DNA of 64,000 nucleotides from Deltaproteobacteria bacterium (lineage in GTDB: Bacteria; Myxococcota; Myxococcia; SLRQ01), in contig JARGFU010000015.1 in assembly GCA_029210625.1 (NCBI GenBank), positions 99,535 through 163,534 of the forward strand. The letters are read 5' to 3'. The notes under the pieces were generated by a model. That model ran no database searches. It was not told the origin of the DNA and worked only from the letters and a program-made list of their open reading frames with translations. Positions 1 through 8,227 of the stretch are shown one piece after another (the stretch's first letter is position 1; the number at the start of each line of letters is the position of its first letter). A program made the position numbers and the translations under genes.

Positions 1-1240
1 GGCCCGTGGCGATGATCAGGGCGTCGAACTCGGAGGCCAGCTCCTTGATCCGGCCCCGGGAGAGGAAGACCCCGGTCTCGGCGACCACGCCGAGCTCGAG
101 GACCGCGCTCACCTCCCGGTCGAGGACGTCGCGGGGCAGGCGGAAGGTGGGGATGCCGGTGCGCAACACGCCGCCGAGCTTCTCCTCACCGTCGAAGATC
201 ACCACCCGGTGCTCGTCCCGCGCCAGCTGGTAGGCGGCCGAGAGGCCGGCCGGCCCGCCGCCCACGATGCCGATGCGCCGGCGCTCGCCGACCACCGCGT
301 CGGGGTCGGTGCGGGCGATGTGGGCGTGGTCGGCGATCCAGCGCTCGAGGGCGCGGGTGTCGACGGCGCCGTCGTAGTCGATCCGGTTGCAGCTGCTCTT
401 GCAGAAGCCGGGGCAGACCCGGCCGCAGACCGCCGCGAGCGGCGTGGAGTCGGCGAGCACCTCGGCGGCGGCCACCTCGTCCTTGCGCGCCAGCGCCTGG
501 ACGAAGGCCTCGACGTCGTTGCCGGCCGGGCAGGAGGCCGTGCAGGGGGCCAAGGCCCGGACGTAGCGGGGCAGCTGGGTGCGCCAGCTCCCGGTCTTCA
601 GGCCGGTGGGCGCCCCCTCGACGTGATCGAGGAGATCGAGGACGCGGGGCGGGACGGGCATCTGCATGGCAGGGGCGCCGTCCTCCATCGCGGCCGTGTC
701 GATCTCGCGGACCTTCACCAGCTCGAAGGCCTCCTGGGCGGCGGCCAGGTTCGAGTCGAGGCCGAGGTCCTCGTAGGCCTGCTCGACGGTCTCCCAGTCG
801 ATGCCCATGAGGCGGGCGAAGGCGCCGGAGATGGTGGTGTTCACGATCACCACCGTCCGGGTGCCGATGCCGTGACCCCGGGCGATCGAGGTGGCGTCCA
901 CCGTGGCCAGCCGGGTCCCGGGGAAGAGATCCGCGATCTCGTCGGGGGACTTCGGCGTGTTGATCAGCAGGATGCCGCCGGGCTTGAGGCCCGCCAGCAC
1001 CTCGGGGCCGAGCAGGGTCGGATCCAGGACCAGCAGGTGGTCCGGGTTGTAGACCTTGTTGCGGGAGACGATCTCGTTGTCGTCGACCCGGGTGTAGGCG
1101 CGGACCGGGGCGCCAGCGCGCTCACCGGCGTAGTCGCCGAAGGCCTGGACCTTCTTGCCCAGGCGCGAGTAGATGGCAGCGAGGATCTTGGCGCCGGTGA
1201 CGCCGCCCTGGCCGCCTCGACCATGAAGGCGGATCTCCAT
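1..1240 (-). CDS. 2-oxoacid:acceptor oxidoreductase gamma domain fused to GltD-like FAD oxidoreductase (3' end outside window)
   Basis: The first ~185 residues match the gamma (catalytic POR/KOR) domain of pyruvate/2-oxoacid:ferredoxin oxidoreductases: it opens MEIRLHGRGGQGG and has the LVLDPTLL stretch. A second domain follows, related to the NADPH-dependent glutamate synthase small subunit. It has Cys residues near 233, 237, 272, 276, 280 and 284, typical of the Fe-S region, and an FAD-binding GIVGGGPAGLSAAY near 324-337. The reading frame is open to the window edge, so only about 413 residues are visible and the NADPH half is missing. The ATG is preceded by a GGAGG about 6 bases upstream. 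The role inferred is electron transfer between a 2-oxoacid oxidoreductase and NAD(P)H. The alpha/beta subunits should lie beyond position 1. Fusion and domain calls are firm; the substrate is unknown. Confidence 0.88.
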   Translation of the reverse strand, partial: MEIRLHGRGGQGGVTGAKILAAIYSRLGKKVQAFGDYAGERAGAPVRAYTRVDDNEIVSRNKVYNPDHLLVLDPTLLGPEVLAGLKPGGILLINTPKSPDEIADLFPGTRLATVDATSIARGHGIGTRTVVIVNTTISGAFARLMGIDWETVEQAYEDLGLDSNLAAAQEAFELVKVREIDTAAMEDGAPAMQMPVPPRVLDLLDHVEGAPTGLKTGSWRTQLPRYVRALAPCTASCPAGNDVEAFVQALARKDEVAAAEVLADSTPLAAVCGRVCPGFCKSSCNRIDYDGAVDTRALERWIADHAHIARTDPDAVVGERRRIGIVGGGPAGLSAAYQLARDEHRVVIFDGEEKLGGVLRTGIPTFRLPRDVLDREVSAVLELGVVAETGVFLSRGRIKELASEFDALIIATG

Positions 1241-1322
1241 GGGACCTCCAGTCGATGGGGGAGCGGGGAGCTTCTTCGAACAAGGTCCGGTGACGTCCCC
1301 ATGAAGAGGTACATCCCGCCCC

Positions 1323-1353
1323 TTAATAGACATGGCGGTACCGGGGTCATCAA
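1323..1353 (-). promoter_or_regulatory. Possible sigma-70-type promoter for the oxidoreductase gene
   Basis: On the minus strand TTGATG (1348-1353) is followed after 19 bases by TATTAA (1323-1328), about 80 bases upstream of the ATG at 1240. The spacing is slightly long, so this is a weak call made only from hexamer likeness. Confidence 0.3.
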
Positions 1354-1401
1354 GGCATTTCGCAGGTTTTTCGCGGGCTGCATTTCTTGCGTTCGGCGTC
1401 C

Positions 1402-1414
1402 CGCAATCATTGCG
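1402..1414. promoter_or_regulatory. 13-bp perfect palindrome, operator-like
   Basis: CGCAATCATTGCG is a perfect inverted repeat of 6+1+6 bases. It lies in the 249-base gap between the divergent oxidoreductase and Spy-like genes, about 75 bases upstream of the latter. Such symmetry in a divergent control region suggests a binding site for a dimeric regulator. No regulator gene is adjacent, so the partner is unknown. Confidence 0.35.
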
Positions 1415-1489
1415 AGGTGCTTTTCCGTTTACCCCCGGACCCCCCGGGCGTCCTTTCTCCGTGAAACCCCTTTCCCCAAGGAGAACCCC

Positions 1490-2257
1490 ATGAAGCCCTC
1501 TTCCCGCCGGAATCTCTCTCGCGCATCCCTCGCGCTGGCCCTGATCGCCGCCGCCAGCTTCACCCTCCCCGTCCTCGCCCGCGGACCCCGCGGCGGAGGC
1601 CCCGGCGGAGGCGAGGGACCGATCGATCCCGAGCTCGCCTCGGCCCGCAAGCAGCTGATGGCCGCCACGGTGGTCGCCAAGCTCGACCTCTCGAAGGAGC
1701 AGAAGGCCGCCCTGAAGAAGATCGTCCTGCAGGCCCGCGAGGTCCGGGAGGAGGGTCGCAACGACGCCGACGCCAAGCGCCACCGGGCCGAGGCCAGGGC
1801 GCTGCTCGAGCGGGCCACCGCCGAGGTGCGGGCCAACGGCGGCGAGATGAGCGCCGACACCCGCGCGGCCCTCGAGGCCCACAAGGCCGAGCGCGCCCCG
1901 CAGCGGCAGGCCCAGCGCGCCACCATGAAGGAGCTGATGGTCTCTGCCCGCAACGTGCTGACCCCCGAGCAGCAGGCGAAGCTGCACGAGCTCCGCGGCC
2001 CCGGCGGCCCCGGCGCCCACGGCCCGCGCGGCCCCGGCTTCGGTCCCGGAGGCGAGCAGGGCTTCGGCGGCGGCCCCGGCCCCTGCGCCAAGAACCCCGA
2101 GGCCTGCCAGCAGATGCGGCAGGGCCGGCGCGGCCCCGGCGGCCCGGGCTTCGGCCCCGGCGCCGGTGGTCCGCAGGCCCGGCACGGTCAGCGGCAGGGC
2201 AAGAAGATGATGAAGCTCCTGCTCTCCGACGAGTTCCTGGCCGAGCTGTCTCGCTAG
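1490..2257 (+). CDS. Spy/CpxP-like (LTXXQ) periplasmic protein with Gly/Pro-rich tail
   Basis: A 255-residue secreted protein. Residues 1-28 form a clear signal peptide (RNLSRASLALALIAAASF, cleavage near VLA-RG). The middle (about 45-175) is a charged helical region with two LTxxQ-like motifs, DLSKEQKAAL and VLTPEQQAKL, as in the Spy/CpxP family of periplasmic chaperones and metal/envelope-stress sensors. The last ~75 residues are repetitive GPGGPG/GFGPG sequence of low complexity, unusual for the family. The ATG is chosen because AAGGAG lies 7 bases upstream and the signal peptide begins there. Expected role: binding unfolded periplasmic proteins or metal. A strong hairpin terminator follows the gene. 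Confidence 0.75.
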   Translation: MKPSSRRNLSRASLALALIAAASFTLPVLARGPRGGGPGGGEGPIDPELASARKQLMAATVVAKLDLSKEQKAALKKIVLQAREVREEGRNDADAKRHRAEARALLERATAEVRANGGEMSADTRAALEAHKAERAPQRQAQRATMKELMVSARNVLTPEQQAKLHELRGPGGPGAHGPRGPGFGPGGEQGFGGGPGPCAKNPEACQQMRQGRRGPGGPGFGPGAGGPQARHGQRQGKKMMKLLLSDEFLAELSR

Positions 2258-2322
2258 GCCTCCCCGATCCGCTGCCCGGTCGGTCCTTCCTCCCCACTCA
2301 CCCATCCGCCGGTCAGCCTCTC

Positions 2323-2358
2323 GCCCGGGATCCGCTTCGCTGCGGGTCCCGGGCTTTT
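2323..2358 (+). terminator. Rho-independent terminator after the Spy-like gene
   Basis: GCCCGGGATCCGC pairs with GCGGGTCCCGGGC across a 6-base loop (one mismatch) and is followed by TTTTCTTCT. It sits about 65 bases past the stop at 2257 and closes that transcription unit before the GroES-like gene. Confidence 0.8.
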
Positions 2359-2381
2359 CTTCTGGTTCGACAGGAGAGACC

Positions 2382-2415
2382 CCGTGCACGTGGACGGGTA
2401 CGTGTACGTGCACGG
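2382..2415. repeat. 34-bp period-6 palindrome (copy 1)
   Basis: Five hexamers of the form CGTGNA or close (CGTGCA, CGTGGA, CGGGTA, CGTGTA, CGTGCA) run from 2383 and end in CGG. The outer 10 bases, CCGTGCACGT, are perfectly inverted at the other end. A second copy of the same length and plan lies at 30964-30997, also in an intergenic gap. Here it separates the terminator from the start of the GroES-like gene, so it could be a protein-binding site in that 5' region. Confidence 0.6.
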
Positions 2416-2438
2416 CTTTCCTCGGTATATCGCCGGCC

Positions 2439-2792
2439 ATGGAAGCGCCGACGCCCCCGAAGAAGAGCCACCGCCTCATCCTCCCTCTGGGCATGCGGGT
2501 CCTGGTGAAGATCCTCCACGACGAGGAGCGCACCGAGACGGGCCTCTACCTGCCGGAGGGCGCGAAGGCGAAGCACGAGGAGGCCTTCTACGCCGAGGTC
2601 ATCGAGGTCGCTCGCGACCGGGCCACCGGCGACGAGCCCTCGGAGAACGTCTCGGGCATCCCCCACGGGGCGAAGGTGCTCTTCCCCAAGACCAAGGGGG
2701 TCCCCGTCCCCTGGGACGACTCCCTGCGCCTCGTCGACGTGAAGGACGTGCTCGCCACCGTGGAGGAGCACAGCGAGGAGGAGGCCCACTGA
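2439..2792 (+). CDS. GroES-like (Cpn10) co-chaperonin family protein
   Basis: A 117-residue protein with the Cpn10 beta-barrel pattern. RVLVKILHDEERTETGLYLPEGAK corresponds to the N-terminal strand and the start of the mobile loop region. GAKVLFPKTKG and RLVDVKDVLATVE match the C-terminal strands. It is about 20 residues longer than typical GroES, with extra N-terminal (MEAPTPPKKSHR) and acidic C-terminal ends. There is no groEL beside it, unlike a canonical groESL operon, so it is probably an additional GroES-like paralogue whose partner is elsewhere. Its stop overlaps the ATG of the next gene (TGATG), which indicates co-translation with the two PH-domain proteins. The fold is confident; real co-chaperonin activity is not proven. 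Confidence 0.78.
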   Translation: MEAPTPPKKSHRLILPLGMRVLVKILHDEERTETGLYLPEGAKAKHEEAFYAEVIEVARDRATGDEPSENVSGIPHGAKVLFPKTKGVPVPWDDSLRLVDVKDVLATVEEHSEEEAH

Positions 2793-3352
2793 TGGAGCCC
2801 CGGCTACCCACCCGCAGCGGCGCGCCCGACGACGCGGCGATCAAGTCCATCACCCGGCCGGACGGGAACCTGCTCGTCTACTACGTGCTGGCCTCGCTGA
2901 TGACGGCCTTCGCCTTCCCCATCGTCATCCTGCCCCTGGTCTTCAAGTACTACACCCTGCGCTACACCCTCGACGACGAGGGGGTGAGCGCCTCCTGGGG
3001 TCTCTTCTTCCGGCGCGAGGTCTACCTGACCTACCGGCGCATCCAGGACATCCACGTACGCCGCAACATCGTCGAGCGCTGGCTGGGCATCGGCACCGTC
3101 GACATCCAGACCGCCTCGGGCAGCTCCACCGCGGAGATGAAGCTCGAGGGGATGACCGACTACGAGGCGGTGCGCGACTTCCTCTACCGCCGGATGCGCG
3201 GGCACGCGGCGATCCCGGGCGCGAGCGCGGCGACGGCGCTCGAGGCCGCGGGCGAGGCCCCGGCCGGCGAGGCGCGGGTGATCGCGCTGCTCGGCGAGAT
3301 CAAGGACGAGCTCGAGGCCACCCGCGAGGCGCTCGCGGCGCGGGAGCGCTGA
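2792..3352 (+). CDS. PH domain-containing membrane protein (bPH2/YdbS-like)
   Basis: A 186-residue protein. A hydrophobic segment at about residues 28-50 (NLLVYYVLASLMTAFAF and on) is followed by a bacterial PH domain. Its features are YYTLRYTLDDEGVSASWG, the RREVYLTYRRIQDIHVRRNIVERWLGIGTVDIQT core characteristic of bPH2 proteins, and a C-terminal helix with ALLGEIKDELEATREAL. The start ATG overlaps the previous stop and its own stop overlaps the next ATG, so three genes are translationally coupled. bPH2 proteins of the YdbS/YdbT type occur as pairs in the cytoplasmic membrane. The function of the family is poorly known. Confidence 0.8.
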   Translation: MEPRLPTRSGAPDDAAIKSITRPDGNLLVYYVLASLMTAFAFPIVILPLVFKYYTLRYTLDDEGVSASWGLFFRREVYLTYRRIQDIHVRRNIVERWLGIGTVDIQTASGSSTAEMKLEGMTDYEAVRDFLYRRMRGHAAIPGASAATALEAAGEAPAGEARVIALLGEIKDELEATREALAARER

Positions 3353-4089
3353 TGTACGGCCTCATCAAGGAGCCCCTGCTGCGCCTGGTGAAGGCGCCCC
3401 TCGAGCCGCCCGAGCCGCCGGCGGGCGACCACGAGACCCTGCGCATCTTCCGGGCGAGCCCCCGCTACCTCACCTACCGGATGCTCGGGCTGATGATCGT
3501 CGGCTCCCTCATCGTGCTGCCCGCCTTCGCCGCCTGGGCCGCGGCCCTCGCCCAGGGCGAGACGGTGACGATCGGCTCGGTGGCGGCCTTCACCCTCCTC
3601 GCCCTCTGCGGCTTCTTCCTGGGCTACTTCCTGATCCGCATCGACTACGACATGCGCTACTACCTCGTGACCGATCGCTCGATCCGGATCCGGGAGGGCG
3701 CCTGGACGATCAAGGAGATGACCCTCACCCACGCCAACGTGCAGAACCTCCGGGTGAGCCAGGGTCCCCTCCAGCGCCTCTTCGGCATCGCCAATCTCGA
3801 GCTCGACACCGCCGGCGGCGGCGGCGCGGCGGCGCAGCAGGGTCAGCAGGTCACCCACGCCCACGCCGCCCAGATGGCCGGCATCGAGAACGCCCACGAG
3901 GTGCGCGACCTGGTCCTCGCCCACCTGCGCCGCAACGCCGCCGGCAGCGGCCTGGGCGATCCCGACGACGAGCCCGCGGCGCTGCCCGCGACGCAGCCCG
4001 CGGCCGGCGCCTCCTCCCCGTCGCTGCTCGAGGCCCTCGAGGCCGTCCGCGACGCCGCCGCCGCGCTGCGGGCCGAGGCCGAGCGCTGA
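3352..4089 (+). CDS. PH domain-containing membrane protein, second of pair
   Basis: A 245-residue partner of the preceding gene, sharing a TGATG junction. Two membrane segments are visible (about residues 42-64 and 74-98, GSLIVLPAFAAWAAALA and AFTLLALCGFFLGYFL). A bPH2-type domain follows: MRYYLVTDRSIRIREGAWTI, then TLTHANVQNLRVSQGPLQRLFGIANLELDTAGG. The last ~60 residues are Ala/Glu-rich and probably helical. Members of this family usually work as hetero-pairs, which matches the coupling seen here. No enzymatic motif is present. Confidence 0.78.
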   Translation: MYGLIKEPLLRLVKAPLEPPEPPAGDHETLRIFRASPRYLTYRMLGLMIVGSLIVLPAFAAWAAALAQGETVTIGSVAAFTLLALCGFFLGYFLIRIDYDMRYYLVTDRSIRIREGAWTIKEMTLTHANVQNLRVSQGPLQRLFGIANLELDTAGGGGAAAQQGQQVTHAHAAQMAGIENAHEVRDLVLAHLRRNAAGSGLGDPDDEPAALPATQPAAGASSPSLLEALEAVRDAAAALRAEAER

Positions 4090-4110
4090 GGCGCGGCAGC
4101 CGCGCCCGGC

Positions 4111-5427
4111 TCAGGCCGCCTCGGCCGTGGGCCGCTTGAAGCGCAGGACCAGGGTGGTGCCCGGCTTGCCTGCCTCGGAGTGGGCCTCCACCGAGCCCCC
4201 GTAGCGCTCCATGAACATCTTCAGGATCGGCATCCCGAAGCCGGTGCCCTTCTCCCGGCGGACCCCCCGGCGGGTGGTGGGCCGCCCGAAGTCGAAGACG
4301 TGGGGCAGGAGATCGGGCGGGATCCCGGCGCCCTGGTCGCTGACCCGCAGCAGGACCTCCTGTGCGCCGCGCTCCATCTCCACCACCAGGGAGGCGTTGT
4401 CGGGGGAGAACTTGATCGCGTTGGAGACGACGTTCGCCAGGACGTTGCTCACCAGGGAGAAGGGCTCGGCGATCACCTCCAGCTTCTCCCCGGGCTCGAG
4501 GCCCCGGGTCTCCACCGAGAGGTGCCGCCGCTCCAGGTCCCGCTCGAAGAGCTCCAGGGTCTGGAGCAGGGCCTGGGGGAGACAGACGGGGACCGGGCGG
4601 ATCGAGAGCTTGCCGGTGCGCATGGCGTTGAAGGCGTTGGTCTGCTCCACGATCTTCATGACCCGGTCGAGCTGCTCCCGCGCGATCTGGCAGCTCTCCC
4701 GCGGCGCCCCCGAGATCTCTCTCTCGACCAGGGAGAGGCGGAGGTCCACCACCATCAGGTGGTTGTTGAGGTCGTGGCCGATCATCGAGAGGAGGGCGCT
4801 GTTCGTCTCGTAGAGATCGAAGACGCGCTCCCTCTGCCCCTCGATCCGCCCCACCATCTGGTCCACCTCGGTGGCGAGGCGCCCGGCGATGTGCCCGCCC
4901 ACGACGACCATGAGCGCAAGGGAGACGAGGTGGAACTCGAAGATATCCTGCTCGGAGAAGGGATCCCCCTCGAGCCCGAGCCTCGGCCGCAGGAAGCCGG
5001 CGATCAACACCAGCAACGAGGAGGCGAGGCCCAGCCGCAGCCCGTCCCGGCGACCGAGGAGGTGGACGCTCAGGATGGTGAGGAGCGGGGGCCAGAAGAG
5101 GTTCGAGAGGAGGCCGTCCGGGGCGTAGAGGTGCTGGGCCCCCAGGAGCAGCTGACAGAGGACCACCGCCAGGACCGAGGTGAGCACGAAGCGATCGGTG
5201 AAACGGAAGCTGAGGGTCAGGAGCAGGAGCGGGACCGCCGCGGCCAGGTTGATCCGGGCCGAGATGAGCTTCCCGGTCGCGAGATCGAAGAAGGAGAAGA
5301 AGAAGACCACCCCGGTGATGACCAGGAGGTAGCTGACCAGCAGCCGGCGGTTCTTCGTCACCCGAAGATCGGCCTCACGATCCTGCGCCTGCGGCGGCGT
5401 GAGCCACCGGCTGATCTTCTCGAACAA
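4111..5427 (-). CDS. Membrane-bound sensor histidine kinase
   Basis: A 438-residue kinase. About six membrane helices span residues 29-180, followed by a short linker helix and a HisKA-like region with the phospho-acceptor His218 (SMIGHDLNNHLMVV). The HATPase domain has the N box NVVSNAIKF (332-340), the G1 box DQGAGIP (364-370) and the G2 box GTGFGMPI (394-401). It thus has the features needed for ATP binding and autophosphorylation. The start is TTG at 5425-5427, supported by GGAGGAG just upstream and by the absence of a better in-frame start. No response regulator is adjacent, so it is an orphan kinase whose partner is elsewhere. The signal is unknown. It lies 48 bases downstream of the DUF2490 gene on the same strand and may be co-transcribed. 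Confidence 0.9.
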   Translation of the reverse strand: MFEKISRWLTPPQAQDREADLRVTKNRRLLVSYLLVITGVVFFFSFFDLATGKLISARINLAAAVPLLLLTLSFRFTDRFVLTSVLAVVLCQLLLGAQHLYAPDGLLSNLFWPPLLTILSVHLLGRRDGLRLGLASSLLVLIAGFLRPRLGLEGDPFSEQDIFEFHLVSLALMVVVGGHIAGRLATEVDQMVGRIEGQRERVFDLYETNSALLSMIGHDLNNHLMVVDLRLSLVEREISGAPRESCQIAREQLDRVMKIVEQTNAFNAMRTGKLSIRPVPVCLPQALLQTLELFERDLERRHLSVETRGLEPGEKLEVIAEPFSLVSNVLANVVSNAIKFSPDNASLVVEMERGAQEVLLRVSDQGAGIPPDLLPHVFDFGRPTTRRGVRREKGTGFGMPILKMFMERYGGSVEAHSEAGKPGTTLVLRFKRPTAEAA

Positions 5428-5475
5428 GCTCTCCTCCCGGCAGGCGGCTCCCCGGGGAGCCGCTCGACTGGAGGT

Positions 5476-6135
5476 CTACCGGATCGAGAAGCGGTAACCC
5501 AGACCCAGGATGTGCCAGGTGTCGGGGTTCGGATCGCCGATGGGGCGCTGAACCCGGTAGAAGAGCTCGCAGTCGTGATCCGCGATCGAGTAGGCGGCGC
5601 CGAGGGTCAGCCGCCACTTGGTGGCTCCGGTGGTGCCTCCCCCGAGCTGCAGGTAGAGCTCGGCTTCGACGAAGGGCTCGACCCCGAGCTCGGTGCCGTA
5701 GGCGAGGCCGATCCGCTGGCGCAGCACCGGCTCGAGCGGATCACCGCTGCCCGACGCGCCGGAGGTGAGCTGCAGCCGGGCCCGGTAGGCCAGGGTGACC
5801 TCCCCGACGCGGTAGCGGGGCAGGAGGTCCAGCATCACCCGGTGGGCGGTGGTGAACTGGCGCTGGTTGTTTCCCTCGGCGATGAGGCGGTAGCCGAGCG
5901 CCGCACGGAAGTTCTTGTGGACGCCGTAGCGCAGACCCAGCTCGGGCATGATCTTGCGCAGGCGCGTCAGGTCGTTGTCCCAGCGCAGGTGCTGATCGAA
6001 GGAGAGCCAGAGCTCCTTCACGGGCCGGTAGCGCACCCCTCCCTCGAGCCAGAGCTGGGCCTCGGGGGCGGCCCGGGCCGGCAGGGGCGAGAGGAGCGCC
6101 AGCGCGAGGAGCGGCAGGAGGAGTCGGCGGGTCAT
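5476..6135 (-). CDS. DUF2490-type outer-membrane beta-barrel protein
   Basis: A 219-residue exported protein. Residues 1-22 form a signal peptide (LLLPLLALALLSPLPARA). The rest is alternating amphipathic strands ending in aromatic GLGYRFSIR, typical of small outer-membrane barrels. WLSFDQHLRWDND and LRYGVHKNFRAALGYRL resemble the DUF2490 family. Its ATG overlaps the end of the DUF4956 gene by 4 bases, which makes the two translationally coupled. The job is unknown. Co-occurrence with VTC, DUF4956 and CotH genes suggests a shared envelope or polyphosphate-linked role, by inference only. Confidence 0.7.
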   Translation of the reverse strand: MTRRLLLPLLALALLSPLPARAAPEAQLWLEGGVRYRPVKELWLSFDQHLRWDNDLTRLRKIMPELGLRYGVHKNFRAALGYRLIAEGNNQRQFTTAHRVMLDLLPRYRVGEVTLAYRARLQLTSGASGSGDPLEPVLRQRIGLAYGTELGVEPFVEAELYLQLGGGTTGATKWRLTLGAAYSIADHDCELFYRVQRPIGDPNPDTWHILGLGYRFSIR

Positions 6136-6815
6136 GCGTTCACCTCCCCGCGCTCGGCGGGCTCGAGGGTCGCGGCGCCGGACTCGGCGTCCACGCAGTA
6201 GACGGTGATCTCGGCGGTGTCCCGCAGGAGGTTCACGCTCATCACCTCGGCCCGGGCGATGACCAGCCCGGTGCGGGCGCGCAGATCGGCCCGCAGCTCC
6301 GCCTCCCTCCCCGGCTTGAGCAGCTCGAGGTCGTCGTAGGTGATGAGCTTCGACTCGAAGTACTTGTGCCGCAGGACGTACTCGAGGGTGTAGGTGAGGC
6401 CGACGATGGCGATGTTCATCACCAGCAGCTCGGCGACGCTGATCTTCTTGTTGGCCAGCGCGTTGAGGATGGCGAGGCCGATGACCACGAAGAGGTAGGT
6501 CAGATCGCGGATCCGGATCGGCTCGGTGCGGTAGCGCAGGATCCCGAAGACCGCGAAGAGGCCGAGGGCGAAGCCCAGCTCGATGGGCACCTTCCGCAGC
6601 AGGAAGCAGAGCGAGAAGGTGATGAGGTTGAAGATGAAGTAGGTGAAGACCTGGTCGTTCCAGCGGTAGCGCCGGACGTAGACGAAGCGGACGATCAGCG
6701 TCGTGAAGAAGAGATCGGTGCCCAGCCGGACGACCAGCTTCGCGACGGCCTCGATGTCCATGAACTCGTTGGCGCCGTAGACGTCCAGGAACCAGGCGAG
6801 CAACTCATCGAGCAT
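6132..6815 (-). CDS. DUF4956 membrane protein
   Basis: A 227-residue protein with four or five membrane helices over residues 20-155. The family hallmark FGILRYRTEPIRIRDLTYLF is present, followed by a cytosolic C-terminal domain that holds the DDLELLKPGREAELRADLR segment. DUF4956 genes are regularly found next to VTC-domain polyphosphate polymerase and CotH genes, as here: the truncated VTC frame ends 11 bases inside this gene's start. A GAGGT Shine-Dalgarno lies about 8 bases before the ATG. It probably forms a membrane complex with the VTC protein. Because the VTC gene has lost its 5' half, this gene may also have lost its normal promoter. Confidence 0.82.
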   Translation of the reverse strand: MLDELLAWFLDVYGANEFMDIEAVAKLVVRLGTDLFFTTLIVRFVYVRRYRWNDQVFTYFIFNLITFSLCFLLRKVPIELGFALGLFAVFGILRYRTEPIRIRDLTYLFVVIGLAILNALANKKISVAELLVMNIAIVGLTYTLEYVLRHKYFESKLITYDDLELLKPGREAELRADLRARTGLVIARAEVMSVNLLRDTAEITVYCVDAESGAATLEPAERGEVNA

Positions 6816-7110
6816 GATGGGACCTCATGATCTCTCGCACCCGGGTCGGGGTGCGGTAGGCCCGCGGCTCCTCTCCGCTCAGGGAGACGGCCGCGCAGTA
6901 CTTGGAGAAGCCCCCGGGGTGGATCCGGCAGGCGCGGATCGCCCTCATCCCCGGCGTCCGGGGTCCGAAGCGGGGCTGCTTGAGCTCGGCGATGACGAGC
7001 TCGGGGATGTCGATCCGCGAGCGCTCGGTCTGGACGGTCAGGCCGAGATCCAGGGTCACGCGCTCGACGCTCCGGCTGCCGACGAGGGTCACCCGGGGGA
7101 AGAGCAGCCA
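6805..7110 (-). pseudogene. VTC-domain polyphosphate polymerase, C-terminal fragment only
   Basis: The minus-strand frame ending at 6805 holds the last ~100 residues of a VTC domain. Visible are LFPRVTLVGSRSVERVTLDLGL, then IPELVIAELKQPRFG and the end motif HPGGFSKYCAAV. A full VTC domain is about 220-280 residues, so the N-terminal half with the nucleotide-binding tunnel strands is missing. VTC likeness stops near 7098-7110, where sequence belonging to the oppositely directed CotH gene begins. The frame continues into that sequence (to about 7176) only by chance. This is a 5'-truncated remnant caused by a deletion or a misassembly. Confidence 0.78.
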
Positions 7111-7111
7111 C

Positions 7112-8227
7112 TGGGAGGGCGCCCTCTCGGACTTCCGGCCCGACTGGGTCGGCACCTTCCAGCGCAAGAGCAACAAGTTGAGCGACGACCGCTCCCAGCT
7201 CGAGGCGCTGGTGCCCGTGATGCAGCTCCCCGACGACCAGCTCCTCGCCGCCCTCGAGCCTCACCTCGACGTCGACGCCTTCCTCGACTTCTGGATCACC
7301 GAGCTGATCATCTCCCACGCCGACGGCTACGCCCGGAACACGAACAACTTCTATCTCTACTTCGACCCCGACACCGGGCGGATGAACTTCATCCCCTGGG
7401 GCATCGACTCGATCTTCCACGTGGGCAACCGCGCGGCCCCCTGGGAGGAGCGGCCGCCCCCGGAGATCCTCTGGGAGGAGGGCGTCCTCGCTCACCGCCT
7501 CTACCGGCACCCGACGATGGGGCCCCTCTACCTCGAGCGCCTGCCCTTGCTCCTCGACGCGCTCTGGGACGAGGACGCGCTGCTGGCCCGGGCGAACGAG
7601 TACCACGCCCTGCTCTCGCCCTACGTGGTCGACGCGAACCGCGAGGCCTTCGAGGGCGAGGTCGATCGGGTGCGCTACTTCATCCGCAGCCGGCGGGACG
7701 CCCTCCAGAACGCCCTGGCCCGGCCGCCGCCGGTCACCGACGACCTCCTGCGCGACCCCTGGTGCGTGGACCAGATCGGCACCGTCCAGGCCACCTTCGC
7801 CACCACCTGGGGCAACCTCGCCGAGCAGGATCCCTTCGCGGCGGGCACGGGCACCCTCACCCTGGACCCGGCGGTGGACCCCACCCTGCCGCCGATCACC
7901 CGCGTCGGCTCCAAGAGCGGCTACGACGAGCAGGGCCGGCAGAACGTGATCCAGGTCGTCACCTGGCACGATCCGAACATCGCCCTGGTGCTGAACCTGA
8001 CCGTCGCCAACCCGGCGGACCTCGCCCCGGGGATGTCCCTGCCCCTCGACTGGCTCGAGAGCTCGGGCCACATCTTCAAGGTGATCTTCCAGCCGGGGGC
8101 CGATCCCGAGGTGTCGATCCTCGGGCTGGTGGGCGACGGCGTGCTCTACCTCCACGAGGCCGGCACCGAGGCGGGCGACGGCGTCGTCGGCACCGTCGAC
8201 GCGCTGGTCTACGAGTCGATCTGGTGA
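7112..8227 (+). pseudogene. CotH-family protein, C-terminal part only (5' end lost)
   Basis: From about 7115 the plus strand encodes a CotH-like sequence that aligns with the complete paralogue just downstream. EGALSDFRPDWVGTFQRKSN corresponds to EGGGDFRPGIVQGLQPK. DVDAFLDFWITELIISHADG and NFYLYFDPDTGRMNFIPWGI correspond to the equivalent kinase-like core motifs. The N-terminal ~200 residues seen in the paralogue, including its lipoprotein signal and NNHQD region, are absent. Upstream sequence in this frame is antisense to the VTC fragment. An in-frame ATG at 6902 exists but would give an unrelated N-terminus. CotH proteins are atypical kinases of spore coats and secreted proteins. This copy is probably inactive. 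Confidence 0.78.

Noticed and set aside
2439..2792. groESL operon.
   Set aside because: Only a GroES-like gene is present; the next genes are PH-domain proteins, not groEL.
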